The position numbers were made by a program, and so were the translations under genes. This document shows positions 27,968-34,165 of a stretch of 64,000 nucleotides of DNA, piece after piece. Positions within the stretch are counted from its first letter, which is position 1, and each line of letters opens with the position of its first letter. A model generated the notes under the pieces. It was not told the DNA's origin, did no database searches, and saw only the letters and a list, made by a program, of their open reading frames with translations. The DNA comes from Venatoribacter cucullus (lineage in GTDB: Bacteria > Pseudomonadota > Gammaproteobacteria > Pseudomonadales > Oceanobacteraceae): positions 1,674,001 through 1,738,000 of the forward strand of contig NZ_CP046056.1 in assembly GCF_016132445.1 (NCBI RefSeq). The letters run 5' to 3'.

Positions 27968-29212
27968 GACACCATTTTGATCAATGGGGTCAGGGTCTTT
28001 GAGAAGGTGTTCGATCTGATCGGCAGCCTCCATAGCTCCACCGCCGTCCCGCAGAGTGGCTGTGAGAGTGCGGGCCGACGCCGTATATGACGAGTCCTCC
28101 AGCAGTGCTTTGACGGTTGCCTGTAGTTCCGCTGCGCCGATCTTCTGCCCACTGAGGTGATGGCGCAGCACAAGACCCGCGCCACGATCTGCGACCGCCT
28201 GGCCAATAAGAAACTGTTCGACCTGCTGGGGAATCACGACCATCGGCACCCCGAAGTGGAGCCCCTCCATCACACTGTTCATTCCGCCGTGCGTCACGAA
28301 CACCGCCGCCTGCCGCAGTGCCGCGAGCAGGGGTACGACTGCCCGAACTACGATATTCGACGACGGCGACTGAAAATCGGCGGGGTCAGTGGCACGGCCG
28401 ACGACCAGCAGCACGTTCGCTGGCAGCGCCGCGAAGGCGTCGATGCAAGATCGGAAGAAGTCATCGCCGCCACTATGCAGTGTCCCTAGGGACACCACCA
28501 CCAAGGGAGTATCGTCCATGAGGAGGCGTTCGAGTTGCCCGTCGATCTCCTCGGTGCGTAGTGCGGTATCAATAGAAGGGCCGACGAAGCGGCTACTCGC
28601 ATCGCACCGGTCATCGGGAGATTGGATCCATGCAGGAATAGGGAAGATGGTTAAATCACCTCGGGTTGGGAACACCGGACTCGATGGCAGGAGGTCACGA
28701 CCGACGCTTTGCAGTAGCCGGCGTCGAGCGCCGAGGGTTCCCGGAAGAGAGGTCGCGGTCTCCCACACTACGGCGAGACGCTCGCGTGCAGTCAAACTGC
28801 GGAACACCGATGCATTGACGAGGATCGTGGTCATTAGAGAGATCGCCGGACGGCGCAGGCTGGTCGCGAGCATTCGGCCCCAAAGGGCGTTCGAGTCGAA
28901 CATGATAGCGTCCGGCGGGTCTTTCCGCAGTTCGGACTCCAGTAGCGGCAACAGCTTCCGTGTTGCCTCAAGCAGTCGCTGCACGACCTTAGCCGATCCG
29001 CCTTGAGCGTTTGCATCGGCAATTACGTTGGAGGAGATCGTGCCGTCCGGATAGGCGCGGAAGGTGGCCCCTATCTGCTCAGCAACTGTACGGAACTCCT
29101 CAGTGACGTAGAAGGTAACGTCGTTGCCGCGTCGGACCAGTTCACGGACCAACGGCACGCTGGGGTTGACGTGGCCGGCTGCTGGCATAGCGATCATAAC
29201 GATGCGGCTCAT
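27962..29212 (-). CDS. C6: MGT-family glycosyltransferase (macrolide glycosyltransferase-like)
   Basis: A 416-residue GT-B glycosyltransferase of the GT1 superfamily. The N-terminal domain opens with MIAMPAAGHVNPSVPLV, the acceptor-site pattern with a catalytic His. The C-terminal nucleotide-sugar site reads FVTHGGMNSVMEGLHFGV followed by PMVVIPQQVEQ. Members of this group glycosylate macrolides, flavonoids or polyketides, and some inactivate macrolides. The gene is visibly GC-richer than the cassettes around it, which points to a different donor. GGAG lies 7 bases before the ATG. It is the cassette next to the fossil attI'. Confidence 0.88.
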   Translation of the reverse strand: MSRIVMIAMPAAGHVNPSVPLVRELVRRGNDVTFYVTEEFRTVAEQIGATFRAYPDGTISSNVIADANAQGGSAKVVQRLLEATRKLLPLLESELRKDPPDAIMFDSNALWGRMLATSLRRPAISLMTTILVNASVFRSLTARERLAVVWETATSLPGTLGARRRLLQSVGRDLLPSSPVFPTRGDLTIFPIPAWIQSPDDRCDASSRFVGPSIDTALRTEEIDGQLERLLMDDTPLVVVSLGTLHSGGDDFFRSCIDAFAALPANVLLVVGRATDPADFQSPSSNIVVRAVVPLLAALRQAAVFVTHGGMNSVMEGLHFGVPMVVIPQQVEQFLIGQAVADRGAGLVLRHHLSGQKIGAAELQATVKALLEDSSYTASARTLTATLRDGGGAMEAADQIEHLLKDPDPIDQNGVT

Positions 29213-29268
29213 CGATATCTCCAGGCTAGGTGTTTTCTGTTTGAGAGTGAGTCAAAGGCTTTCGGTGG

Positions 29269-29306
29269 CATAACAGCTTATTCATAGGCATGCTCATTTT
29301 GTCTTT
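29269..29306 (-). other. Fossil attI' site of a second integron head
   Basis: CATAACAGCTTATTCATAGGCATGCTC matches CCTAACAGTTTATTCGTAGGCGTGCTC at the working attI (33831 onward) with a few changes, and stands at a similar distance from an intI start (302 versus 332 bases). It has no attC-type palindrome. The stretch from 29213 to 29573 holds this site, a repeated GCATGCT(C/A)ATTTTGTCTTT motif and the LexA box; otherwise it is AT-rich and without a gene. Confidence 0.75.
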
Positions 29307-29411
29307 CAGCATCCCTACCCTTTTATTTATTTAAGTGCATGATTCTGCCGCACTTTTTCCTTAACAGCAATAATAATTAACCGTGTAAACGTGCATGCTA
29401 ATTTTGTCTTT
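29288..29411. repeat. Direct repeats in fossil attI' region
   Basis: GCATGCTCATTTTGTCTTT at 29288-29306 and GCATGCTAATTTTGTCTTT at 29393-29411 match at 18 of 19 bases. Related motifs flank the working attI (GCGTGCTCGTTTACAC at 33851 and GCATGTACGTCTTTACAC at 34069). Integrase-binding direct repeats are known in attI sites; that these serve so is inference. Confidence 0.5.
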
Positions 29412-29543
29412 GGTTGTTGCTCATTAATTATTTACCAACCTATTTAACTTATTGTTTTAACTATCTATTTTTATTTTAACGCTGAATATCTAAGCATTCT
29501 TAAATTACAAAACGTGCAATTTTATAAATACGGTCTAAATTAA

Positions 29544-29559
29544 CTGTATAGATAGCCAG
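29544..29559. promoter_or_regulatory. LexA (SOS) box of fossil intI'
   Basis: CTG-N10-CAG (CTGTATAGATAGCCAG), 15 bases before the ATG of the intI' remnant, the same arrangement as at the intact intI. LexA control of integron integrases is established for Vibrio and mobile integrons. Confidence 0.7.
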
Positions 29560-29573
29560 TATTGGTGTGCACT

Positions 29574-29681
29574 ATGACTAAGAGTCCTTTTCTATTAAGT
29601 ATTAGCCAAGATATGCGGCAAAAGGGTTACTCCTTACGCACTGAGAAAACATACATTTTTTGGATTAAGAAAGCCAAATAG
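29574..29681 (+). pseudogene. Truncated integron integrase remnant (intI')
   Basis: A 35-codon frame, too short for usual gene lists, that encodes the N-terminal start of an integron integrase. It reads MTKSPFLLSISQDMRQKG followed by YSLRTEKTYIFWIK; 20 of its first 32 residues equal the intact IntI at 34166. Homology ends at WIK and the frame stops two to three codons later. The core-binding remainder and the whole catalytic domain are absent. It is a different integrase from the working one, not a recent copy. It lies in the same orientation, with its own LexA box and attI'. Confidence 0.85.
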
Positions 29682-29776
29682 AAAAGGATGACAGAGTCTC
29701 AAAAAGAAAATCCACAATACGTGGGAGATCATACTCTTATTGCTGACAGAGGACAGTTTACTTTGAGCTAAATATA
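29682..29776. other. Non-integrase filler between intI' remnant and attC of C5
   Basis: About 95 AT-rich bases with no similarity I can see to the rest of intI. A 27-codon frame at 29689-29772 (+) exists but has no proper ribosome site and no known likeness. The stretch ends exactly at the crossover point of the C5 attC. Confidence 0.5.
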
Positions 29777-29847
29777 CATAACGCCGCGCTCTGCGGCAAA
29801 TTTGGAGCGCAGCGGAAAATTTGTCCGACAGCAGCGCCTTGTTATAA
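29777..29847 (-). other. attC of cassette C5
   Basis: ATAACGCCGCGCTCTGCGG at left and GTTATAA at right; 71 bp, close relative of the C15 and C17 sites. The SLATT gene stops in the right box. Confidence 0.92.
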
Positions 29848-30417
29848 GCCATTAGTCTCCGCCTTCCGTAGTGCTTTTGGTAAAATAGCATCTATTTCTG
29901 CATCACTAAATGTTAGTTCTTCAAGCCTTTTTAGCGCTTTCGTAGCCTCTTTATAGGCTTTGGCAATAGTTCTAGGGGAGCCTCTATATATTTCCAGTAA
30001 GCTCTCCTGAAGATTGTCTCTGTGCTTTCTAATTTCGTCACTTTCTACGCAACCAGATCTTATATCTGTTAAAAGAGAGAGGTAAGATTCTCTCATATTC
30101 CATAAATCCACCGCTGCGTCTGCATGCTTCTGGGCTAAACCACCAAGATCATATTGCTTTACATAAGTGTTCAAAACTGTCAGAAAAAACGAAAGCACTG
30201 CCGAAAGAATACCTAATTCCTTAGATTCTCCAAATACGGCAGCAATAATTCCTGTTGTTGTGATTGCCGATAGGATTATCTGCCAGAGCTTTATACGATT
30301 TAGTCTTGTATTCAGTATGTCGGAGCATTTTTCGTGCGTTTTATGTGACCACGCAACACGACCAAAACATTCTCTTAGCTGCTCTTCTAATACATTAGGA
30401 GGGGAATTTTGTTCCAT
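29842..30417 (-). CDS. C5: SLATT-domain two-TM effector of CBASS-like pair
   Basis: A 191-residue protein with a soluble helical N-terminus, two close membrane helices (about 46-64 and 68-88, IILSAITTTGIIAAVF and ILSAVLSFFLTVLNTYV) and a long helical cytoplasmic tail with YKEATKALKRLEEL. This is the SLATT plan (SMODS and SLOG associating two-TM effector). Such proteins are thought to open pores on sensing cyclic nucleotides and so kill infected cells. I choose the ATG at 30417: it gives the domain start, has GGCGAGAG upstream and overlaps the CD-NTase end by 23 bases. Confidence 0.85.
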   Translation of the reverse strand: MEQNSPPNVLEEQLRECFGRVAWSHKTHEKCSDILNTRLNRIKLWQIILSAITTTGIIAAVFGESKELGILSAVLSFFLTVLNTYVKQYDLGGLAQKHADAAVDLWNMRESYLSLLTDIRSGCVESDEIRKHRDNLQESLLEIYRGSPRTIAKAYKEATKALKRLEELTFSDAEIDAILPKALRKAETNGL

Positions 30418-31276
30418 ATATCTCTCGCCACTTCTGATTTGCTGAGTACGGCATTTCGTCTGCTTCGTACTGAAGCGCTTCTTTAGCAATATTGTAGCAA
30501 CGGAGCGCCTTGTACTCGAATGCGCCTTTTCGCCACACATATTGAGAGCTACCAGGCGCAAGCCAATAATTTTTGTCTGGATCTTGATTCTTCAGGTATT
30601 CGAAGAAGTCCCGCGTCATCCAGTCGTAATAAACAAAGGATTTATCTTTGTACTCCCACTGTTTCAAGAAATTGTATGCAAGAGTATCGATAAGAAGGCC
30701 ACCCATAGGAACATCCCACTTATCTTTCCATGCCCGCGCCATGCGGCACAGACGCTTGAGATTTTTGTTCCACAAATTATTCGCGCTTGTTATCTCTGAA
30801 ATTTCCTCACGTGGCTTAGTTACTTTCCATGAGCCTCCGTTATTACTATCTGGATAGGTATAACTTGAGCCATCCTTATTGATGAAACCCGGAACGATTT
30901 CATAGCATATTCCATCTTGAAAATTTAGCTTTACAACTTGCCCATCACCACTTACATGGGTGGTTGAGTAAGTTTTGGCTATCGAGTTTTTCACTGCTTG
31001 AATAAGTGCTGACTGACCATTTCCATTGTAATTGTTATATTTTTCATACTCAGAGTATGGCAGCTCGACAATCATATCTATGTCACTAACATGAATATCA
31101 GTCCCTCTTCCATAAGAACCGACAAATAGACTGTACCTTGTATCAGAATCGAGACCGCGAAAATCAGAATTAACTCTTTTTGTAATCTGCTTTGCCCTAT
31201 AGCGAACATTCGAGACAGTTGGATCGCTCATCCGTAGCGCTGTACAAAAATTTGAGAACTTGTCACTGATGCTCAA
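30395..31276 (-). CDS. C5: CD-NTase (SMODS nucleotidyltransferase), CBASS-like
   Basis: A 293-residue cGAS/DncV-like nucleotidyltransferase. The nucleotide-binding motif is VGSYGRGTDIH (Gly53-Ser54) followed by the metal-binding DID (Asp65, Asp67); a third acidic site lies in CYEIVPGF (Glu126, where many relatives have Asp). Then follows PDSNNGGSWKVTKP and a helical C-terminal lid with a KRLCRMARAWKD motif. The family makes cyclic oligonucleotides on phage infection. I choose TTG at 31276 with AAGGAG 6 bases upstream; an upstream extension to 31381 would run through an attC. No Cap2/Cap3 or HORMA gene is present, so it is a minimal type I layout. Confidence 0.88.
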   Translation of the reverse strand: MSISDKFSNFCTALRMSDPTVSNVRYRAKQITKRVNSDFRGLDSDTRYSLFVGSYGRGTDIHVSDIDMIVELPYSEYEKYNNYNGNGQSALIQAVKNSIAKTYSTTHVSGDGQVVKLNFQDGICYEIVPGFINKDGSSYTYPDSNNGGSWKVTKPREEISEITSANNLWNKNLKRLCRMARAWKDKWDVPMGGLLIDTLAYNFLKQWEYKDKSFVYYDWMTRDFFEYLKNQDPDKNYWLAPGSSQYVWRKGAFEYKALRCYNIAKEALQYEADEMPYSANQKWREIYGTKFPS

Positions 31277-31290
31277 ATAGAACTCCTTGC

Positions 31291-31368
31291 TTATAACGTC
31301 CGGCTCACGCGCCGGTTTGGAGCCGCGGAGCGGCGGAAAATCGGTCGCTGTGCAGCCGATTGTTATAC
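31291..31368 (-). other. attC of cassette C4
   Basis: TTATAACGTCC at left and GTTATAC at right, 78 bp. Near relative of the terminal site at 18926-19004; here the crossover GTT is intact. Confidence 0.9.
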
Positions 31369-31370
31369 GG

Positions 31371-31817
31371 CTAATGGACACTCTGCCCTTCAGTATTCTT
31401 GATTACCGACAGAGCGAGCTCGCCATTGTCCTTTTCGTTTGTTGCCCAGATTGCAATCTGCTGGTTCGCGATTTCGTAATAGAGTCTCACCAGCGGCTCT
31501 CGCGCACCTTCTAATTTGTAGCCCCGAATTCTTACTTGCCCGATAAAACTTTCAGGAGAAGCCATGGACTCGGAACTTCGGTGAAACTCCAAAGTAATTT
31601 GATCTTGAAAATCTTCGTCGGTGCTGAACGAGTATGAACCCATCGCGGGGTAGCTATCGCCGGCCCGGGCGAAGGGCGCAATCGAACCGTCGTAAATACG
31701 AATGCCGAAGGCTTCAGTCAGTACTCCATTCACTCCAATTGGTGCATTAGCATCAATTACAATTCGGTTCTCTGAAGAGCCCTTTTTCTTTAGCCCTGAT
31801 AGTAGCTTCTTAAGCAT
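31371..31817 (-). CDS. C4: stand-alone Hsp70 substrate-binding-domain-like protein
   Basis: A 148-residue protein. After a basic lead (MLKKLLSGLKKKG) it follows the beta-sandwich of the DnaK substrate-binding domain: VLTEAFGIRIYDGSIAPF, then RAGDSYPAMGSYSFSTDEDFQ, FIGQVRIRGYKLEG and VRLYYEIANQQIAIWATNE. This parallels the DnaK order (SLGIET, pleiR..tiP, fsTa.D.Q, lG.f.l.gi, v.fdiDanGil.VsA). The ATPase domain is absent. It could hold substrates or scaffold other proteins; a function cannot be named. GGTGA precedes the ATG. Confidence 0.75.
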   Translation of the reverse strand: MLKKLLSGLKKKGSSENRIVIDANAPIGVNGVLTEAFGIRIYDGSIAPFARAGDSYPAMGSYSFSTDEDFQDQITLEFHRSSESMASPESFIGQVRIRGYKLEGAREPLVRLYYEIANQQIAIWATNEKDNGELALSVIKNTEGQSVH

Positions 31818-31824
31818 GGTTCAC

Positions 31825-31895
31825 CGTATAACGCCAGTGGTAACGGGCACCAACAGAGCGCAGCGCAGTTGGCGTCCCGTTGACCATTTGGTTAG
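31825..31895 (-). other. attC of cassette C3
   Basis: GTATAACGCC at left and GTTAGGC at right, 71 bp, with arms GGTAACGGGCACCAACAG/GTTGGCGTCCCGTTGACC. Confidence 0.9.
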
Positions 31896-32707
31896 GCATT
31901 TCGACCGGAATCAAAAACCTCAACCCCAACCACATACTGAGCATACTCGTGGTAGCCCTCGAGGAGCTCGTCCATTCCCTTTTTATCTAGAATATAAGTG
32001 CTCAGGTACGGTTCATCCTGGTAAGGGGTTATGGTAGTCACTTTGTACTTTGCTCCCGAGTAAAACTGCTCTTCCTGTTTGCTAATAGGCCTTTTCTCTG
32101 CAGCTTTACCGGGCAAGCCTCTAAATATCCTCCGCAGTTCAGCAATAACTTTTACGCCGAGTTGAGCCAAGCTCTCCGCATCACTGGCCTTGATCGATTC
32201 GCCATGAATGGCTCTATTGGCGAGGGAGAGTACATCACGGATACTGGAAACCAATGCAATTGGGATAACGCGTTTTTCAGCCAAATCGTTCATTAACCTA
32301 GAAAGTGGTACCCGATCAATATCGAAATCAGGCCTTTCAACTTTGAAATAAATGACCTTTATGATTTTCTCTAACTCGATTCGAAGCTTTGCCATACCGA
32401 GCTGAGGATCTGATTCGACGAGCTTCGGAATGTCTGATTGAATCTGGGCCGAAATGCTGGGCTTACCCGCCGCCGAGAAGTCCAAGCTTTCACTTACTTT
32501 CTTGATTTCTCTTGATCCTATCTCAGCTTCAAAATCTCCAAATTTTATCTTTCTTATTAGGTCACTTAGTGGAGCTAGAACAATTAAAACCAGCAGGAAA
32601 ATGCTAGTTGAGTCCACTCGAAGAGCACCCCAACCGAAGGTATGGATTACCAATAGGAGAAGCGCCAGGGCGCTCACCAAAATGGGGAACATCTTACTAG
32701 TCTGCAT
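31892..32707 (-). CDS. C3: membrane-anchored HEPN/DUF4145-like protein
   Basis: A 271-residue protein. Two N-terminal TM helices (about 7-27 and 33-50) anchor a cytoplasmic helical domain. Residues about 100-195 follow a DUF4145/HEPN-like pattern: MAKLRIELEKIIKVIYF, a loop with LMNDL, then VLSLANRAIHGE with an N-x-A-x-H motif, and a last helix KVIAELRRIF. The C-terminal 60 residues form a separate strand-rich part. HEPN folds are common among RNases of phage defence and toxins, but catalytic residues are not assured here. AAGGA precedes the ATG. Confidence 0.7.
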   Translation of the reverse strand: MQTSKMFPILVSALALLLLVIHTFGWGALRVDSTSIFLLVLIVLAPLSDLIRKIKFGDFEAEIGSREIKKVSESLDFSAAGKPSISAQIQSDIPKLVESDPQLGMAKLRIELEKIIKVIYFKVERPDFDIDRVPLSRLMNDLAEKRVIPIALVSSIRDVLSLANRAIHGESIKASDAESLAQLGVKVIAELRRIFRGLPGKAAEKRPISKQEEQFYSGAKYKVTTITPYQDEPYLSTYILDKKGMDELLEGYHEYAQYVVGVEVFDSGRNA

Positions 32708-32720
32708 CTAGCATCCTTGT

Positions 32721-32797
32721 GCCTAACGTTTGGTTAAGGGGCGGGCTTTAGCCCGTCCCGAGTGAGCGAAGCGAACGACTTGAACCATTTGTTAGGC
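32721..32797 (-). other. attC of cassette C2
   Basis: GCCTAACGTTTGGTT at left and GTTAGGC at right, 77 bp, inner arms GGGGCGGGC/GCCCGTCCC. Almost identical to the attC of C1. Confidence 0.93.
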
Positions 32798-32815
32798 TCG
32801 GGCTGCACCGACGAA

Positions 32816-33364
32816 TTAACGTTTGGTGACTTTGCTAGTTAAACCTTCCTCTTGCATTTCAGGGAGATTTTGGATTGCTTCTGTTAGTAGATCTACAATT
32901 GCATATGCTTTTTTGTGGAATTCGGCTAGTTCGGTAACTGTGAAAGAAACAAAGCTTTTTCTATGCTTGCTCCCTTCGGGAATGCCGCCACAGAAATTTG
33001 TGCCAAAAATCTCTTCGTCATTGCTCCGTGACCAGCAGAAATGAGCGAATTTATTTCTGGTGGATCTAAGATGTGTTATCTGGTTATTTATTATTTGGAT
33101 TTGTTTTATCTGCTCTTCGCTTACCAGCTTATACCCATACCGATATCTATGTATTTCGCAAGCTTCTCTGATGGCTTCTTGGCGCTTTGCTCCGGACATA
33201 TGGTCAGTGTAGGTGCGCGCTAAAAAAGCTGGTGTAACCAATAGACGAGAAAGTAACTCTCCAAGTAGAAATTCAATATTCGACCACTCAACTGTGAGCT
33301 TTCCGATAGCTTGGAAATGCTCGTCGGTGAGCTCTGCATACTGAGATGAGTGGTTTAACGGCAT
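32816..33364 (-). CDS. C2: HEPN-like helical protein with R-x4-H motif
   Basis: A 182-residue soluble, all-helical protein. It begins with ELTDEHFQAIGKLTVEWSNIEFLLGELLSRLL, as in HEPN-like or Abi-type helices, and has THLRSTRNKFAHFCW in the middle (about residues 98-112): RNKFAH fits the R-x4-6-H active site of HEPN RNases. A final helix follows (FHKKAYAIVDLLTEAI). AGGAG lies 6 bases before the ATG. No partner nucleotidyltransferase lies beside it. RNase activity is an inference from the motif only. Confidence 0.7.
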   Translation of the reverse strand: MPLNHSSQYAELTDEHFQAIGKLTVEWSNIEFLLGELLSRLLVTPAFLARTYTDHMSGAKRQEAIREACEIHRYRYGYKLVSEEQIKQIQIINNQITHLRSTRNKFAHFCWSRSNDEEIFGTNFCGGIPEGSKHRKSFVSFTVTELAEFHKKAYAIVDLLTEAIQNLPEMQEEGLTSKVTKR

Positions 33365-33376
33365 TCTATCTCCTGG

Positions 33377-33452
33377 GCCTAACGTTTGGTTAAGGGGCGG
33401 GCTTTAGCCCGTCCCAGTGAGCGAAGCGAACGGTTTGAACCAGTTGTTAGGC
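33377..33452 (-). other. attC of cassette C1
   Basis: GCCTAACGTTTGGTT at left and GTTAGGC at right, 76 bp, almost identical to the C2 site. Confidence 0.93.
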
Positions 33453-33824
33453 ATGACGCGGGTATATGTGATGAATGTACACATAGGAGATACCCCAAAC
33501 AATTGGGCTGATGATGGGCGCACCTCCCGAAGAAAATACGAAATGGTATATACCCCAAAGAAAAACAAGCGGCATTAGTATTAATTGAGAGAATGCTGTG
33601 GAAAAAGCGATATCTTGCCACTTCGTTGGCCCGTCGTCCCAGTCATCACCACCAAGTCCACAAATAATCCTCTCGGGCAGAATTAACAAGGTTATAGCTA
33701 TTAAAACTAGAGTTCTGAATGGGAACACCCATCCACGATTTTTGAGCTCTTGAACTGCAAAATCGTCGTCTATTTCTCTTGAATATAAGCGCCTTGTTAT
33801 GAGGTCTAGCGCGGTGTATTCCAT
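33447..33824 (-). CDS. C1: small multi-TM hypothetical protein, first cassette
   Basis: A 125-residue protein with a short charged N-terminus and three membrane helices (about 35-52, 76-96, 100-118). No family recognised. It is the attI-proximal cassette, thus the most recently inserted and the first to be read from Pc. The ATG at 33824 is only nine bases from the attI crossover, so the leader is from the attI junction and no strong ribosome site is seen. The last residues and stop fall in its attC. Confidence 0.7.
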   Translation of the reverse strand: MEYTALDLITRRLYSREIDDDFAVQELKNRGWVFPFRTLVLIAITLLILPERIICGLGGDDWDDGPTKWQDIAFSTAFSQLILMPLVFLWGIYHFVFSSGGAPIISPIVWGISYVYIHHIYPRHA

Positions 33825-33830
33825 TACGGT

Positions 33831-33866
33831 GCCTAACAGTTTATTCGTAGGCGTGCTCGTTTACAC
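33831..33866 (-). other. Working attI site
   Basis: Junction between cassette C1 and the integrase side: GTTAGGC on the - strand (GCCTAAC at 33831-33837) with no attC palindrome to its right. The 33825-34165 stretch has no gene; it carries attI, a repeated GCGTGCTCGTTTACAC / GCATGTACGTCTTTACAC motif, candidate promoters and the LexA box. Confidence 0.85.
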
Positions 33867-34029
33867 ACCTTCATTTAATTTTAAGTTCCGAGCCTAACCG
33901 ACTGTCACTGTTACGAAAAGCGCCGATAATAAGACTCTTATCAGGATAAAAACGCGCAAGCACGCTTTCGCACCACGATCATCTTTACACTTTGCGCACG
34001 ATCACTTCCGACAATTTCGTAACTCATTG

Positions 34030-34063
34030 ATTATATAACCCATATTTTTGGCTTTGGTGTCAA
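34030..34063 (-). promoter_or_regulatory. Candidate cassette promoter (Pc)
   Basis: On the - strand a perfect TTGACA (34063-34058) is followed by TATATAAT (TATAAT at 34035-34030). The spacing of 20-22 bases is longer than ideal, so this would be a weak promoter. It lies about 200 bases upstream of C1, between intI and attI, where Pc is expected. Confidence 0.35.
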
Positions 34064-34127
34064 TTCGAGCATGTACGTCTTTACACTCGCGCCTAAACGC
34101 GCATTGAATTTACGAGAACAACAAATA

Positions 34128-34147
34128 TACTGTTTTTATATACAGCA
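34128..34147. promoter_or_regulatory. LexA (SOS) box upstream of intI
   Basis: TACTGTTTTTATATACAGCA: CTG-N10-CAG, 19 bases before the ATG of intI, close to the gammaproteobacterial LexA consensus. It implies that cassette shuffling is induced by DNA damage, as known for Vibrio and class 1 integrons. Confidence 0.85.
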
Positions 34148-34165
34148 TTTTAAGTAGGTATTGTT

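Noticed and set aside
28157-29006. Several + strand open frames over the glycosyltransferase cassette
   Set aside because: They are shadows of the GC-rich glycosyltransferase on the other strand.
29689-29772. 27-codon open frame after the intI' remnant
   Set aside because: No spaced ribosome site, no likeness to integrase C-termini or any family I know; probably chance.
31277-31381. Longer N-terminus for the CD-NTase
   Set aside because: The extra 35 codons run through the attC of C4, and a TTG with AAGGAG fits the family start.
18926-33452. attC palindromes as a CRISPR array or REP elements
   Set aside because: Spacing is gene-sized and the repeats are diverse and bounded by RYYYAAC/GTTRRRY; they are cassette sites. 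No cas gene is present.
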